Part shown: piece by piece, positions 51,650-60,060 of the stretch
Layout of the letters: the number at the start of each line of letters is the position of its first letter
Position numbering within the stretch: the stretch's first letter is position 1
Assembly (NCBI RefSeq): GCF_002727125.1
Contig: NZ_NHOA01000084.1
Span: forward strand, 119,604-183,603
DNA from: Halorubrum persicum
Lineage (GTDB): Archaea; Halobacteriota; Halobacteria; Halobacteriales; Haloferacaceae
DNA: 64,000 nt
Reading direction: 5' to 3'
Made by a program: the position numbers and the translations under genes
Notes under the pieces: generated by a model
The model's input: only the letters and a program-made list of their open reading frames with translations
What the model was told of the DNA's origin: nothing
Databases searched by the model: none

Positions 51650-52843
51650 TCAGTCGTCGTCGAGCTCTTCCACGTCGTCGATCGCGTCGCCGAGGAGGTC
51701 GGTCGTCGCGTCGGCGCTGTCCGCGCCGAAGGCGCAGTCGATGAGGATGTGGCCGCCGAGCGTCGTGGGCGAGATCACCTGGTCCGCGCCGGCTCGGCGG
51801 AGCTTGTTGATGTTCTCCCGCTGGGTCACCGCCGCGACGATCCGCACGTCGGGATTGAGCTGTCTGGCGGTGAGGATCGCCAGGGCGTCGCGCGCGTCGT
51901 CCTCGGTCGCGACGACAACCGCGCGGGCGCCCTCGAGGTTGACGCGTTCGAGCGGCTCGACGTCGCTCGGGTCGCCGGTGAGCACCGGAACGTCGTGGTC
52001 CGCGAGCCGCTGGGCGGCGGTCTGGTGGGTCGTCACGACGGCGTACTCGGTGCCGTCGCGGGCGTCGAGTTCTTCGAGAATCGGTTCGGTCAGGTCCCCG
52101 TACCCGAGCACGAGGACGTGGTTGTCGAGGAGGTCGATCTGTTTGTCAGTCATTTTTCCGAGCGCCTTGGAGAGTTGCGCCTCGATGGCGGGCGTGAGGA
52201 GGACACCGAGCGCCACCGCGAACGCGGCGACGTTCATCACGAGCGAGGAGAGCACGAACAGCTGCGCGATGTCGGAGGCGGGACCGCTCGCCGGGTGAAC
52301 GTCGCCGTATCCGACGGTCGAGGCGGTGACGACCGTGAAGTAGAACGCGTCGACGATCGTCTCGACCCCCTCGAACTGGTCGCTGAGCGCGTAGGTCCCG
52401 ACCGTTCCGTACGAGATCGCCGTCACGAGCGCCGCGCCGGCCGCGAGTTGGGTCGGCGACGGCGAGAAGTGCCTGTCGAACCGGCGCCGGTTGTACATCA
52501 GCGCCGGCATCGAGACGACCGACAGCGCCACTAAGGGGAACGACAACACCGACGCCTGCATCAGCCCCTGAAGCGCGGTCAACGGGAGCAGAACGGCCGT
52601 GGAGTACCAGCCGACGCGGTAGCCGTTCCGCAGCGCAAACCCGCTCCCGAACATCGCGAAGCCGGTGATCGTCCCGGTGAACCCGACGGTCTGTCGGACG
52701 ACCTCCGGGACGTGCGGGGAGAGCGGACCGTCGACACCGAGCCCGCCGATCTGAGCGAGGCCGGCGAGGATCGACAGCACCGCGACCGCGAACGTCAACA
52801 GAATGGACGCCCGGACGGTCACCCAATCACGGGTCAGCTCCAT
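51650..52843 (-). CDS. Potassium channel with RCK (TrkA_N) domain
   Basis: The 397-aa protein has about four N-terminal helices (1-110), then an outer helix, the filter TASTVGYGD (about residues 174-182) and an inner helix. A cytosolic TrkA_N domain follows (HVLVLGYGDLTEPILEEL, GxGxxx variation; DLLG tail). TVGYG is the standard K+ filter. A linker (LSKALGKMTDKQIDLLDN) precedes the RCK. The gene diverges from two membrane TrkA_C proteins across 133 bp. Confidence 0.9.
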   Translation of the reverse strand: MELTRDWVTVRASILLTFAVAVLSILAGLAQIGGLGVDGPLSPHVPEVVRQTVGFTGTITGFAMFGSGFALRNGYRVGWYSTAVLLPLTALQGLMQASVLSFPLVALSVVSMPALMYNRRRFDRHFSPSPTQLAAGAALVTAISYGTVGTYALSDQFEGVETIVDAFYFTVVTASTVGYGDVHPASGPASDIAQLFVLSSLVMNVAAFAVALGVLLTPAIEAQLSKALGKMTDKQIDLLDNHVLVLGYGDLTEPILEELDARDGTEYAVVTTHQTAAQRLADHDVPVLTGDPSDVEPLERVNLEGARAVVVATEDDARDALAILTARQLNPDVRIVAAVTQRENINKLRRAGADQVISPTTLGGHILIDCAFGADSADATTDLLGDAIDDVEELDDD

Positions 52844-52891
52844 GGTGGCTCGTCGCCGACGCCGAACTTAAACCCCGCGAGCCGGAACGAG

Positions 52892-52912
52892 CCCGTTCTG
52901 CGTGGGAACGGG
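52892..52912. promoter_or_regulatory. Inverted repeat between divergent K+ genes
   Basis: CCCGTTC and GAACGGG are perfect complements separated by seven bases. The site lies in the shared 133-bp intergenic region, between a leftward TATA-like CTTAAAC (about 52867-52873) and a rightward TTTAACC (52949-52955). It could regulate both units. Confidence 0.45.
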
Positions 52913-52976
52913 AGCCTCGGTCGGTCACCCCGCAAGTGGCGACACACGTTTAACCCCGCCGCCGGTTGAGGGGCGT

Positions 52977-54233
52977 ATGTCACTTCCCGTCGAGATCGTC
53001 TTCGGGATCTACCTCGGCATCATCACGGGGATCGTCCCGGCGCTGGTCGCCGGGGTGCTCGGGTTCGTTTTTAAGTACGTCACCGACGTGACGATTCCCG
53101 GGCTCGGGGTCGTCGTGTTGTCGCTCGCGATCGCCGGCATCAACGGCGGGCTGCTGGCGCTCAACGACCAGACCATCCGATCGTCGGAGCGTGCCCCGGC
53201 GATTCTCACGGCGATCGTCGTCGTGTTGATGATCTCGCTGTACGCCCACGCACAGGGGGACCGGTTGGGCGCCAGCGTCCCCAAGCGGATCTCGCTCAAA
53301 CAGCTCCGCGACCGGACGCTCTCGACCGACGTGATCGAACTCGTCGGCGGTCGAGGACGGGTCTCCGTCGAGGTGTCCGGGGAGGTCAGCGACATGGAGG
53401 GGTATCCGCCGCTGCCGGCCGAGACGCGCCAGGCGATCCTCGACGGCGACTGGACCTTCCCGGCGGACCTCCCGCTCGGTGAGCTCGAAGCCCGATTCGC
53501 GGAGCGGCTGCAGACCGAGCTCGACCTCTCCGACGTGGCGGTCCGGATCGACGAGCAGGCGCGCGCGACGGTGGCGGCCGCGCCGCCGACCGGAGCGCTC
53601 TCGAAGCGGGTGCCGGCCGGCAAGCGCGCGGTGTCGGTATCGGCGCTCGTGCCGACCGGGATCGCCCGCGGTGACGTGGTCCGCGTGATCACCCCGGACC
53701 GTGTCGTCGAAGGGGCCGTGCTCGCTGCCCGATCGAGTGGCAAGCCGGAACCGGGAGTGGCCGCCGAGCCGGCGGGCGGCGACGATCCGACGCCGGACGA
53801 CGACCTCCGGACCGACGGCGGCGAGGCGGCGGTCCCCTCTCCCCCGGCGGCGACCGCGCCCACGACGACCGGCGGCGAGGGACGGGTGACGGTCGCCGTC
53901 GACCGGTCCGAAGCGACGGCGCTCCTAGGTGTGGACCGGGGGCGCGTGCTGGTGCTGTCGCGAGGGACCCGCCGGGAGTACGAACTCACGGCGCTGCTGC
54001 GCCGGACCGGCAAGCGGTTCCGGAAGGTCTCGGTCGTCGCCGGCGGACCGTTGGACGGCCACACCATCGGCGAGGCCGAGGTCCGCGAGGCGTACGACGT
54101 GGCGGTCCTCGCGGCGCGTCACGACTCGTGGACGATCGCGCCGAGCGGGTCGCAGCCGCTGTCGGCGGGCGACGAGCTGTTCGTCGTCGGGAGCCGCGAC
54201 GCGATAGACCGGTTCGCAGAGGTGGCCGCGTGA
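52977..54233 (+). CDS. Membrane protein with C-terminal TrkA_C (RCK_C) domain, first of pair
   Basis: The 418-aa protein has three helices (about 7-32, 41-62, 75-92), a cytosolic region to 250, a disordered linker (GDDPTPDDDLRTDGG... PTTTGG), and a final TrkA_C domain (KVSVVAGGPLDGHTIGEAEVREAYDVAVLAARHD... GDELFVVGSRDAIDRF). It has no pore filter, so it is not itself a K+ channel. It may be a regulatory or transport subunit. A TATA-like TTTAACC lies about 25 bp upstream of the chosen ATG. Its stop overlaps the next gene's GTG by 4 nt. Confidence 0.8.
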   Translation: MSLPVEIVFGIYLGIITGIVPALVAGVLGFVFKYVTDVTIPGLGVVVLSLAIAGINGGLLALNDQTIRSSERAPAILTAIVVVLMISLYAHAQGDRLGASVPKRISLKQLRDRTLSTDVIELVGGRGRVSVEVSGEVSDMEGYPPLPAETRQAILDGDWTFPADLPLGELEARFAERLQTELDLSDVAVRIDEQARATVAAAPPTGALSKRVPAGKRAVSVSALVPTGIARGDVVRVITPDRVVEGAVLAARSSGKPEPGVAAEPAGGDDPTPDDDLRTDGGEAAVPSPPAATAPTTTGGEGRVTVAVDRSEATALLGVDRGRVLVLSRGTRREYELTALLRRTGKRFRKVSVVAGGPLDGHTIGEAEVREAYDVAVLAARHDSWTIAPSGSQPLSAGDELFVVGSRDAIDRFAEVAA

Positions 54234-55546
54234 CGCCCGCGGTCGCCGCGGCCGTCGGCGCGGACCCCGCGAGCGTCGGCGCCATCGCCGCAACCGCCGC
54301 CGACGTCGGCTTCGCGCGGCCGCGGCAGGCGGCAGTCACCCTCGTCACGTTCGTGGTCGTCGCCGTGCTCGTCGCGGCGACCGCGGCGCTCGCCTACCGC
54401 TGGTACTTCCGTACGGAGATCCCCGAAGGGGTGACCAGTCTGCTGGGGATCTCGGTCGTGGCGCTGTACCTCAACACGACCTCGTTGGGGTCGGTCGCGG
54501 TCGGGGATAACCCGGCGCTGCTCGCGCCCGAGAGCGTGTTCTTCAACCTCGTCTCGCTCGGCGTCGCGGCGGTGATGGCGCCCGTCGGTCGGTACGTCGG
54601 CGACCGGCTCGCGGTCGACGTGTTCGCGCTCTCCGGCGCCAAACAGCTCGAAGGCGAGCTGAGCGGCGTCGTGCGCGCAGTCGGCCGGTTCACGGCGGTG
54701 ACGCTCCCGGCGGCCGACGCGATCGCGGACATGGACACGTACGACCCCGTCTCGCCGGAGAAGAAGGCGGAACTCGCGGAGACGACCCTGCTCTTCCCGC
54801 GGAAGCTTTCGACCGAGGAGCTCCGCGATCGGCTCGTCGCTCGGCTCAAAGAGGAGTACGGCGTCGGCTACGTCGACATCGACCTCGACGCCGACGGGAC
54901 GGTCGAGTACTTCGCGGTCGGCTCCCGCGCCGCCGGACTCGGCCCGACGCTCGCGCCGGGGTCGGTCGCGATCGCGGTGGCAGCGGACCCGCCGAACACC
55001 GCCACCGTCGGCGACACGGTCCAGCTGTGGCGGGACGAGCCGGAGCCGAAGCGCGTCGCGACCGGAGAGCTGCGGGGGGTCGCCGACGACGCCGTCACCG
55101 TCGCGCTCGACGAGTCGGACGCCGAGCGGCTGACCGACGAGGAGGGGTACCGGCTGGTGACGCTCCCGGCGGAGCCGCACGCGGACCGCGAGTTCGCCTC
55201 CCTGCTGCGGAACGCGGACGAGACGATGGCGTCCGTCACCGTCGAGGCGGGGAGCGATCTCGAGGGGAGCACCGTCGGCGAGGTGGGAGCGGTCGTCGCC
55301 GCGATCCGCCCGGAGGGAGGCTCCGTCCAGCCGATCCCGCGACGCGCGTACGCGCTCGGCGCCGGCGACCTCGTGTACCTCGTCGGCCGTCCGGACGCGA
55401 TCCGTCGGATCGAGGCGGCCGCCGCGGCGGGAGCCGGGGCGGTCCCGACGGACGGGGGCACCGAACCCGGTCGTTCGGCCGACGAGGAGACGGACGACGA
55501 GGAGACGGACCGCCCTGACGATGCCGACCGGGCGCAACGCTCTTGA
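54230..55546 (+). CDS. Membrane protein with C-terminal TrkA_C domain, second of pair
   Basis: The 438-aa protein has three or four helices (about 36-58, 68-86, 98-116), a long cytosolic region with HTH-like basic helix (LSTEELRDRLVARLKEEYGVGYVDIDLDADG) and a TrkA_C domain (SVTVEAGSDLEGSTVGEVGAVVAAIRPEGGSVQPIP... GDLVYLVGRPDAIRRI). The GTG start overlaps the stop of its partner (GTGA). The pair, divergent from a K+ channel, suggests K+ homeostasis; the mode of action is unknown. Confidence 0.8.
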   Translation: MTPAVAAAVGADPASVGAIAATAADVGFARPRQAAVTLVTFVVVAVLVAATAALAYRWYFRTEIPEGVTSLLGISVVALYLNTTSLGSVAVGDNPALLAPESVFFNLVSLGVAAVMAPVGRYVGDRLAVDVFALSGAKQLEGELSGVVRAVGRFTAVTLPAADAIADMDTYDPVSPEKKAELAETTLLFPRKLSTEELRDRLVARLKEEYGVGYVDIDLDADGTVEYFAVGSRAAGLGPTLAPGSVAIAVAADPPNTATVGDTVQLWRDEPEPKRVATGELRGVADDAVTVALDESDAERLTDEEGYRLVTLPAEPHADREFASLLRNADETMASVTVEAGSDLEGSTVGEVGAVVAAIRPEGGSVQPIPRRAYALGAGDLVYLVGRPDAIRRIEAAAAAGAGAVPTDGGTEPGRSADEETDDEETDRPDDADRAQRS

Positions 55547-55569
55547 GCCGCCCGCGCGGGGATCCACGT

Positions 55570-55854
55570 ATGCAGTGGAAGCTGTTCGCCGACCTCGCGG
55601 AGATCGCCGGCGGACGCGAGATCAGCGTGGCGGCGGAGCCGGGCGACACGGTCGGGGACGCGCTCGACGCGCTGTTGGAAGCGCACCCGGACCTCCGCGA
55701 TCGAGTGCTCGACGACGGCGAGGTCGCCGAGCACATCAACGTGCTTCGGAACGGCCAGAACGTCCGTCACGGCGACGGGATGGACGCGCCCCTCGAAGCG
55801 GGCGACGAGCTGGCGCTGTTCCCCCCGGTGAGCGGGGGCGCGGTCGGGCGGTAG
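55570..55854 (+). CDS. Ubiquitin-like SAMP/MoaD protein with C-terminal tail
   Basis: Small archaeal modifier proteins are conjugated to lysines or donate sulfur to molybdopterin or tRNA. The 94-aa beta-grasp protein starts QWKLFADLAEIAGGREI, as in Haloferax SAMP1, and contains ELALFPPVSGG. In the canonical proteins the GG is the last pair. Here four more residues (AVGR, 91-94) follow before the stop. A processing step would be required for E1 activation. It lies 23 bp after the TrkA_C gene and 51 bp before deoxyhypusine synthase. Confidence 0.88.
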   Translation: MQWKLFADLAEIAGGREISVAAEPGDTVGDALDALLEAHPDLRDRVLDDGEVAEHINVLRNGQNVRHGDGMDAPLEAGDELALFPPVSGGAVGR

Positions 55855-55905
55855 CGCGGTCGACGGATCGGTCGTTTCAAACGGTCGCGCGCCGCACCTC
55901 TCGCT

Positions 55906-56994
55906 ATGAGCGACAGCGACGACGGACGCACATCCGACGCCGACCACGACACGGACGACGCCGGAGGCGACCCACCCCGCGAGGAGTTCCACGAGGACCC
56001 GGTCGGCCACACCCGTGCGACCGCCGACATGACCGTCGGACAGTTAGTCGAGGGGTACGGCGACGCAGGGATCGGCGCGGCCTCGGTCAACGAGGCGGGC
56101 GACGTGCTCGCGGAGATGTGGGCGAACGACGACTGCACCGTGTTCCTCTCGCTGGCGGGCGCGATGGTGCCCGCCGGAATGCGCCGGATCGTCTCCGACC
56201 TCATCCGCGACGGCTACGTCGACGCCGTGGTGACGACGGGGGCGAACCTGACCCACGACGCCATCGAGGCCATCGGCGGGAAACACCACCACGGGCGGAC
56301 CCACGACCCGGAGAAGAGCCTCCGCGAGCACGACGAGGGGCTCCGCGACGAGGGCGTCGACCGCATCTACAACGTCTACCTTCCACAGGAGCATTTCGCC
56401 GCCCTCGAGGGGCACCTGCGCGAGGAGGTGTTCCCGGCGCTGGAGGCTGACCCGGACGACGGCGAGCGCGGAGCGGGCACCGGCGCCGTCGGCATCGCCG
56501 ACCTCACGCGCGAGCTCGGCCGCGCGAACGCCGCGGTCAACGAGCGCGACGACGTGGCCGAGGACCCCGGCGTCGCCGCCGCGGCCTACGAGTGCGACGT
56601 ACCTATCTACTGCCCCGCCGTGCAGGACTCCGTGCTCGGGTTACAGGCGTGGATGTACGCCCAGACCGCCGACTTCACGCTCGACGCCCTCGACGACATG
56701 ACGGCGCTGACCGACCTCGCGTTCGAGGCCGACGACGCCGGCTGTCTGCTCGTCGGCGGCGGCGTACCGAAGAACTTCACGCTCCAGACGATGCTCGTCA
56801 CGCCGCGCGCCTACGACTACGCGGTCCAGATCACGATGGATCCGGAGGCGACCGGCGGGCTCTCCGGCGCGACCTTAGAGGAGGCTCGATCGTGGGGGAA
56901 GTTAGAGAAGGACGCGCGGAACGCCTCGGTGTACGGCGACGCGACCGTCATGCTGCCGATGCTCGTCGCCGCCGCCCGCGAGCGCGTGGAGTAG
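55906..56994 (+). CDS. dys: Deoxyhypusine synthase
   Basis: This enzyme adds the aminobutyl group of spermidine (or agmatine in haloarchaea) to the aIF5A lysine. The 362-aa protein has an acidic N-terminal extension of about 40 residues, VFLSLAGAMVPAGMRRIV, NLTHDAIEAIGGKHHHG, YECDVPIYCPAVQDSVLG and LVGGGVPKNFTLQT. ARSWGKLEKDA contains the catalytic Lys near 331. The family NAD site is present. Confidence 0.95.
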   Translation: MSDSDDGRTSDADHDTDDAGGDPPREEFHEDPVGHTRATADMTVGQLVEGYGDAGIGAASVNEAGDVLAEMWANDDCTVFLSLAGAMVPAGMRRIVSDLIRDGYVDAVVTTGANLTHDAIEAIGGKHHHGRTHDPEKSLREHDEGLRDEGVDRIYNVYLPQEHFAALEGHLREEVFPALEADPDDGERGAGTGAVGIADLTRELGRANAAVNERDDVAEDPGVAAAAYECDVPIYCPAVQDSVLGLQAWMYAQTADFTLDALDDMTALTDLAFEADDAGCLLVGGGVPKNFTLQTMLVTPRAYDYAVQITMDPEATGGLSGATLEEARSWGKLEKDARNASVYGDATVMLPMLVAAARERVE

Positions 56995-57024
56995 CGCTCT
57001 GAGAGAGTCGGCGGCCATCGCTTG

Positions 57025-57040
57025 TAATTACATGTAATTA
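57025..57040. promoter_or_regulatory. Perfect 16-bp AT palindrome before the RHH gene
   Basis: TAATTACATGTAATTA is fully self-complementary; it also appears as two TGTAATTA copies one helical turn apart (57023 and 57033). It abuts the TATA-like GATTTTTGAG, 24-34 bp before the ATG at 57074. Ribbon-helix-helix proteins often bind such sites, so autoregulation is plausible. Confidence 0.65.
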
Positions 57041-57073
57041 GATTTTTGAGGCCGGAGCGAGTGTCGCGAAGTA

Positions 57074-57274
57074 ATGAGCGACTACACCACGATCTCGCTG
57101 CGCAAGGAGTTCGTCGCGGACGTCGAGGAGTACATCGAGGACGAACCGTTCGGGTCGGTCAAGGAGTTCGTGAAACACGTGGTCGTACAGGAGATGGAGT
57201 CGGAGGACGAGATCAGCGAAGCGGAGGCTCGGCGGATCGGCCAAAAACTCCGTGATCTGGGGTATATGGAGTGA
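57074..57274 (+). CDS. Ribbon-helix-helix (CopG-like) protein
   Basis: The 66-aa protein starts with the strand YTTISLRKEFVADVEEYI, then two helices (VKEFVKHVVVQEM and SEAEARRIGQKL). It is likely a DNA-binding dimer, but with no linked toxin. It lies behind the 16-bp palindrome, and a short membrane-protein gene follows after 5 bp. Confidence 0.82.
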   Translation: MSDYTTISLRKEFVADVEEYIEDEPFGSVKEFVKHVVVQEMESEDEISEAEARRIGQKLRDLGYME

Positions 57275-57279
57275 GATAT

Positions 57280-57504
57280 ATGGCCGAGACTCTCACCATC
57301 GGCCCGCTCGATCGACTCTCGCGTGCTGACCTGATACTCGCGTGCATGCCGCTGTTGTTCGCGGTCGGCTATGCTCTCGGGGCGGCGGCGTTCGACGCCT
57401 GGCCGGCCGCCACCGCGGTCGCCGCGCTCGCGGGGTGCGTACCGATGATCGACGGGCTGTTCCGGAACCCGCCGCATCCGGGCGATCGGAGCCGCTCGCG
57501 GTAG
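57280..57504 (+). CDS. Small membrane protein, two helices
   Basis: The 74-aa protein has LTIGPLDRLSRADLILACMPLLFAVGYALGAAAF and AATAVAALAGCVPMIDGLF, with a basic C-terminus. The opening GPLDRLSRADLI is shared by many small haloarchaeal membrane proteins of unknown function. The ATG at 57280 is preferred to GTG 57271, which overlaps the previous stop. It probably forms an operon with the RHH gene. Confidence 0.7.
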   Translation: MAETLTIGPLDRLSRADLILACMPLLFAVGYALGAAAFDAWPAATAVAALAGCVPMIDGLFRNPPHPGDRSRSR

Positions 57505-57613
57505 TCGCCGGCCCCCAACGGTCTCGTCGGGGACGAAAGGGGACCGCGGAACCGTCCGGAACGGCGCGACCGCTAAAGGAGTGAAAACGAAGCGTCGAAA
57601 GAGAGCGCGGTCG

Positions 57614-57790
57614 TCAGTTGTCGCCGGACTTCGACTGCCAGGCGTAGTCGCGACGGGACGGCGAGTCGCCGAAGCCGCACGAGGAGCAGCGCTCCTTTTT
57701 GACGTGGTAGGATTTCTCGCCGCAGCGGCGGCACTTCACGTGAACCGTCTTGTTCTTTTTCCCCTGAGAGGGCGTTCCGGAGCCGGTCAT
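57614..57790 (-). CDS. rpl37e: 50S ribosomal protein L37e
   Basis: The 58-aa protein begins [32 protein letters not shown] and has a zinc ribbon with Cys20, Cys23, Cys35 and Cys38. It is a structural protein of the large subunit. The ATG overlaps the lsm stop by 4 nt. The lsm-rpl37e pair is conserved in archaea. I translated it directly from the sequence because of its size. Confidence 0.96.
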   Translation of the reverse strand: MTGSGTPSQGKKNKTVHVKCRRCGEKSYHVKKERCSSCGFGDSPSRRDYAWQSKSGDN

Positions 57791-58029
57791 GCTTTGATGG
57801 TGACGACGTTATCGCCGCGTATAATCGTTGTGTCTTCGATTGCGACCGCGAACTCGCCGTCGAGGTCGCCGTCGACGCGGTCGCCCACGTCCGACTCTGG
57901 CTCGATGACCACGTTCATGTGCTGGTCGTACCCGGCGAGGATGCCGTAGTAGGTCGTCCCGTCCTTCAGGTGAACCGTCACCGGCTCCTCGAGCGACGCT
58001 TCGAGCACGTCGAGGGGTCGTCCACTCAT
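57787..58029 (-). CDS. lsm: Sm-like (LSm/SmAP) RNA-binding protein
   Basis: The 80-aa protein starts [44 protein letters not shown] and ends [10 protein letters not shown], the Sm1 and Sm2 motifs. It assembles a heptameric ring that binds U-rich RNA. A TATA-like TTTTTATTACC lies about 27 bp upstream. It is followed by rpl37e in a two-gene operon. Confidence 0.96.
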   Translation of the reverse strand: MSGRPLDVLEASLEEPVTVHLKDGTTYYGILAGYDQHMNVVIEPESDVGDRVDGDLDGEFAVAIEDTTIIRGDNVVTIKA

Positions 58030-58117
58030 TGTCCGTATCGCCGCCCGTCGCGGTAATAAAAATACCGGGACGCGACCCGGAACGGCCCCGAGACGAACGC
58101 GAACCGACGGCGGTCGC

Positions 58118-59410
58118 TCAGTCGAGCCGCTCGCGCACGAACTCGGTCGCGGCCGGCACGGCGCGGACGTACAGGTCGGCGTAGGTCAGCTCCGCCTGCG
58201 CTCGGCCGGGCGATCCGTATCCCTCTTCGATCCGATCGGCGGCGAGCGCGACCGTCTCCACGGCGGGACGAACGAACCGGATCGCCAGCGGATCCCCGCC
58301 GCCGGTCGCCTCGCGGACGGCCTCGCGGACGCGTTCCGAGGTGGACCGAATCGACGAGGCGGACGGTGCCTCGCGGTACCCGCCGTCGCGTATTCCGGAG
58401 TTGACCGCCCGGGACGCCTCGATCGCGGCCAGCGCGGTACCGGCCTCGATCACGGCCGTGGCGTACGTGCCGCGGTCGGTCGACTCCACGGTGTCCTCGA
58501 CCGCCGACTCGACGCGCATGTCGGTCATGGCGATCAGCTCCTGTGCGACCGTTCCGCTCAGGTCCTCGTCGCTCGCGTCCGCTGGCCCGCGATCACCGCG
58601 CAGAACGCTCCCGCGGGTACGGTTCACGGACGCCTCGAGCCCGTCCGCGGCCGCGACGAGCGACGTCCACCGCGAGGTCGCGTCGTCCCGTCCGCCGAGG
58701 TGCGCCTCGCGGATCGCGAGGGCGTCTCCGATCGCCGCCCGTGCGCGCTCGACGGCGCCGACCGCCTCGCCGGCGCGAAACGGCTCGGCGACCGGATCGC
58801 TCGGGTACGTCTCGCGGGGGCGGACGTGGCGTTCGCACTCCGCGAGCAGCGACTCGATCGGCTCGTACGCCAGCACCGCCGTCGCCGGCGATCCGGCTCG
58901 GTACGTCAGGTCGGCGGCGAGCGCCGCGCGCTCCTCCCGCACCGCCTGCCGACGCCGGGCCACGCTCGCGCCGTCGTCGCCGCCCGTGGCGGCCCGATAC
59001 GCACCCCGGACCGCTGCGGCGTCCTCCCGGCGGCGGCGCCACGCGCCAAGCGCGTCGATCGGGGAGGAGCCGGTCGGGTCGCGATCCAGGCGACCGAGGG
59101 CCCGTTCGCGGTCGCGTTCGAGTTTCGCGACGACCGCGGCGTTCGGAACCGACGGGTCGGCCGGGACGGCGTCGAGCAGCTCGCGGGCGCGGCTCTCGTG
59201 TGCGTCCGCGATCGATCCCGGGACCGTCGCGGGAAACGGGGACGGGGGCCGCTCGATCGCCGCGATGTCGTCCCTCGAGAGCGACACCGGTGCCTCGTCG
59301 CTGGGCGACTCCTCGCCGAACGGGAGGCCGGAGCAGCCGGTGAGCGTCGCCGCGCCGGCCGCGCAGACCCCCGCGAGAAACCGACGCCGGGAGGGGTCCG
59401 ACCGGGTCAC
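58118..59410 (-). CDS. Tat-lipoprotein, haloarchaeal, unknown function (large)
   Basis: The N-terminus has a twin-arginine motif (SRRRFLAG) and a lipobox ending LTGC, so the protein is a predicted surface lipoprotein. The remaining 400 residues are Ala/Arg/Glu-rich and largely alpha-helical (for example SRARELLDAVPADPS, AAAVRGAYRAATGG) with no recognised enzyme motif. It starts with GTG overlapping the stop of the upstream lipoprotein gene by 4 nt, so the two are one operon. Confidence 0.75.
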   Translation of the reverse strand: MTRSDPSRRRFLAGVCAAGAATLTGCSGLPFGEESPSDEAPVSLSRDDIAAIERPPSPFPATVPGSIADAHESRARELLDAVPADPSVPNAAVVAKLERDRERALGRLDRDPTGSSPIDALGAWRRRREDAAAVRGAYRAATGGDDGASVARRRQAVREERAALAADLTYRAGSPATAVLAYEPIESLLAECERHVRPRETYPSDPVAEPFRAGEAVGAVERARAAIGDALAIREAHLGGRDDATSRWTSLVAAADGLEASVNRTRGSVLRGDRGPADASDEDLSGTVAQELIAMTDMRVESAVEDTVESTDRGTYATAVIEAGTALAAIEASRAVNSGIRDGGYREAPSASSIRSTSERVREAVREATGGGDPLAIRFVRPAVETVALAADRIEEGYGSPGRAQAELTYADLYVRAVPAATEFVRERLD

Positions 59411-60060
59411 GCGTCCCCACCTCCGTTAGCAGGGGCCACCGATCCGTTGAACACGGTCGGGAGGTCCGACCGTCGACACGAGCCGGACATCCCGCTCCCG
59501 CTCCCGGTGGAGCGGTCGGCCGCGACGGGGAGCCGGATCGCGAACCCAGCGGTGTGGATCGCGTCCGCGCTGCACTCGACGTCCGCTGGGCGGTAGGTCT
59601 GGCAGAAGTCGGCGCGGGGGTGGAGGTCGTCGTCCGCCAGTTCGTCGCGCTCGACGGCCACCGACCGGAACCGGATCTCGTAGCAGGCTTCGACGGGCAT
59701 CGCGAGCAGGTACACTGACTCGGCGTCGAACTCCGTCTCGGCGCAGAACGACCGGAGCGTCTCGCCCGGGGGCGTCTCGGCGAATGTGAGTTCGGCGAGG
59801 TTCTCTTCGGCGACCAACACGCGCCGCGCGCTGCGGCGCTGGCGCGCCCGCTCGTCGGCGGACAGTTCCGGGAGCGCGTCGCCCGTAGTGACCAGCGCGC
59901 GGCCGTCTTCGTCGCGGACCGTTTCGATCTCGTAGTCGTCGATCGGCCGCTCTCGGTTCGGACGGCTGTTCGTCGCGGTCTCGCTGCCGGAACAGCCGGC
60001 CAGCGCGGCGATGCCGGACGCGGCTGCGAGGAGGGCGCGGCGGCGGGGAACGTCTGTCAT
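59407..60060 (-). CDS. Tat-lipoprotein, haloarchaeal, unknown function (small)
   Basis: The 217-aa protein has a signal with RRR (VPRRRALLAAASG) and lipobox ALAGC. The mature part has a beta-rich core (RALVTTGDALPELSADE... RVLVAEENLAELTFAETPPGETLRSFC) and several Cys (FCAETEF, VEACYEIRF, ADFCQTYRPADVECS, GSCRRS) that may form disulfides outside the cell. It is translationally coupled to the larger lipoprotein. The ATG at 60060 is preferred over codon 60171, because the signal starts there. Confidence 0.75.
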   Translation of the reverse strand: MTDVPRRRALLAAASGIAALAGCSGSETATNSRPNRERPIDDYEIETVRDEDGRALVTTGDALPELSADERARQRRSARRVLVAEENLAELTFAETPPGETLRSFCAETEFDAESVYLLAMPVEACYEIRFRSVAVERDELADDDLHPRADFCQTYRPADVECSADAIHTAGFAIRLPVAADRSTGSGSGMSGSCRRSDLPTVFNGSVAPANGGGDA

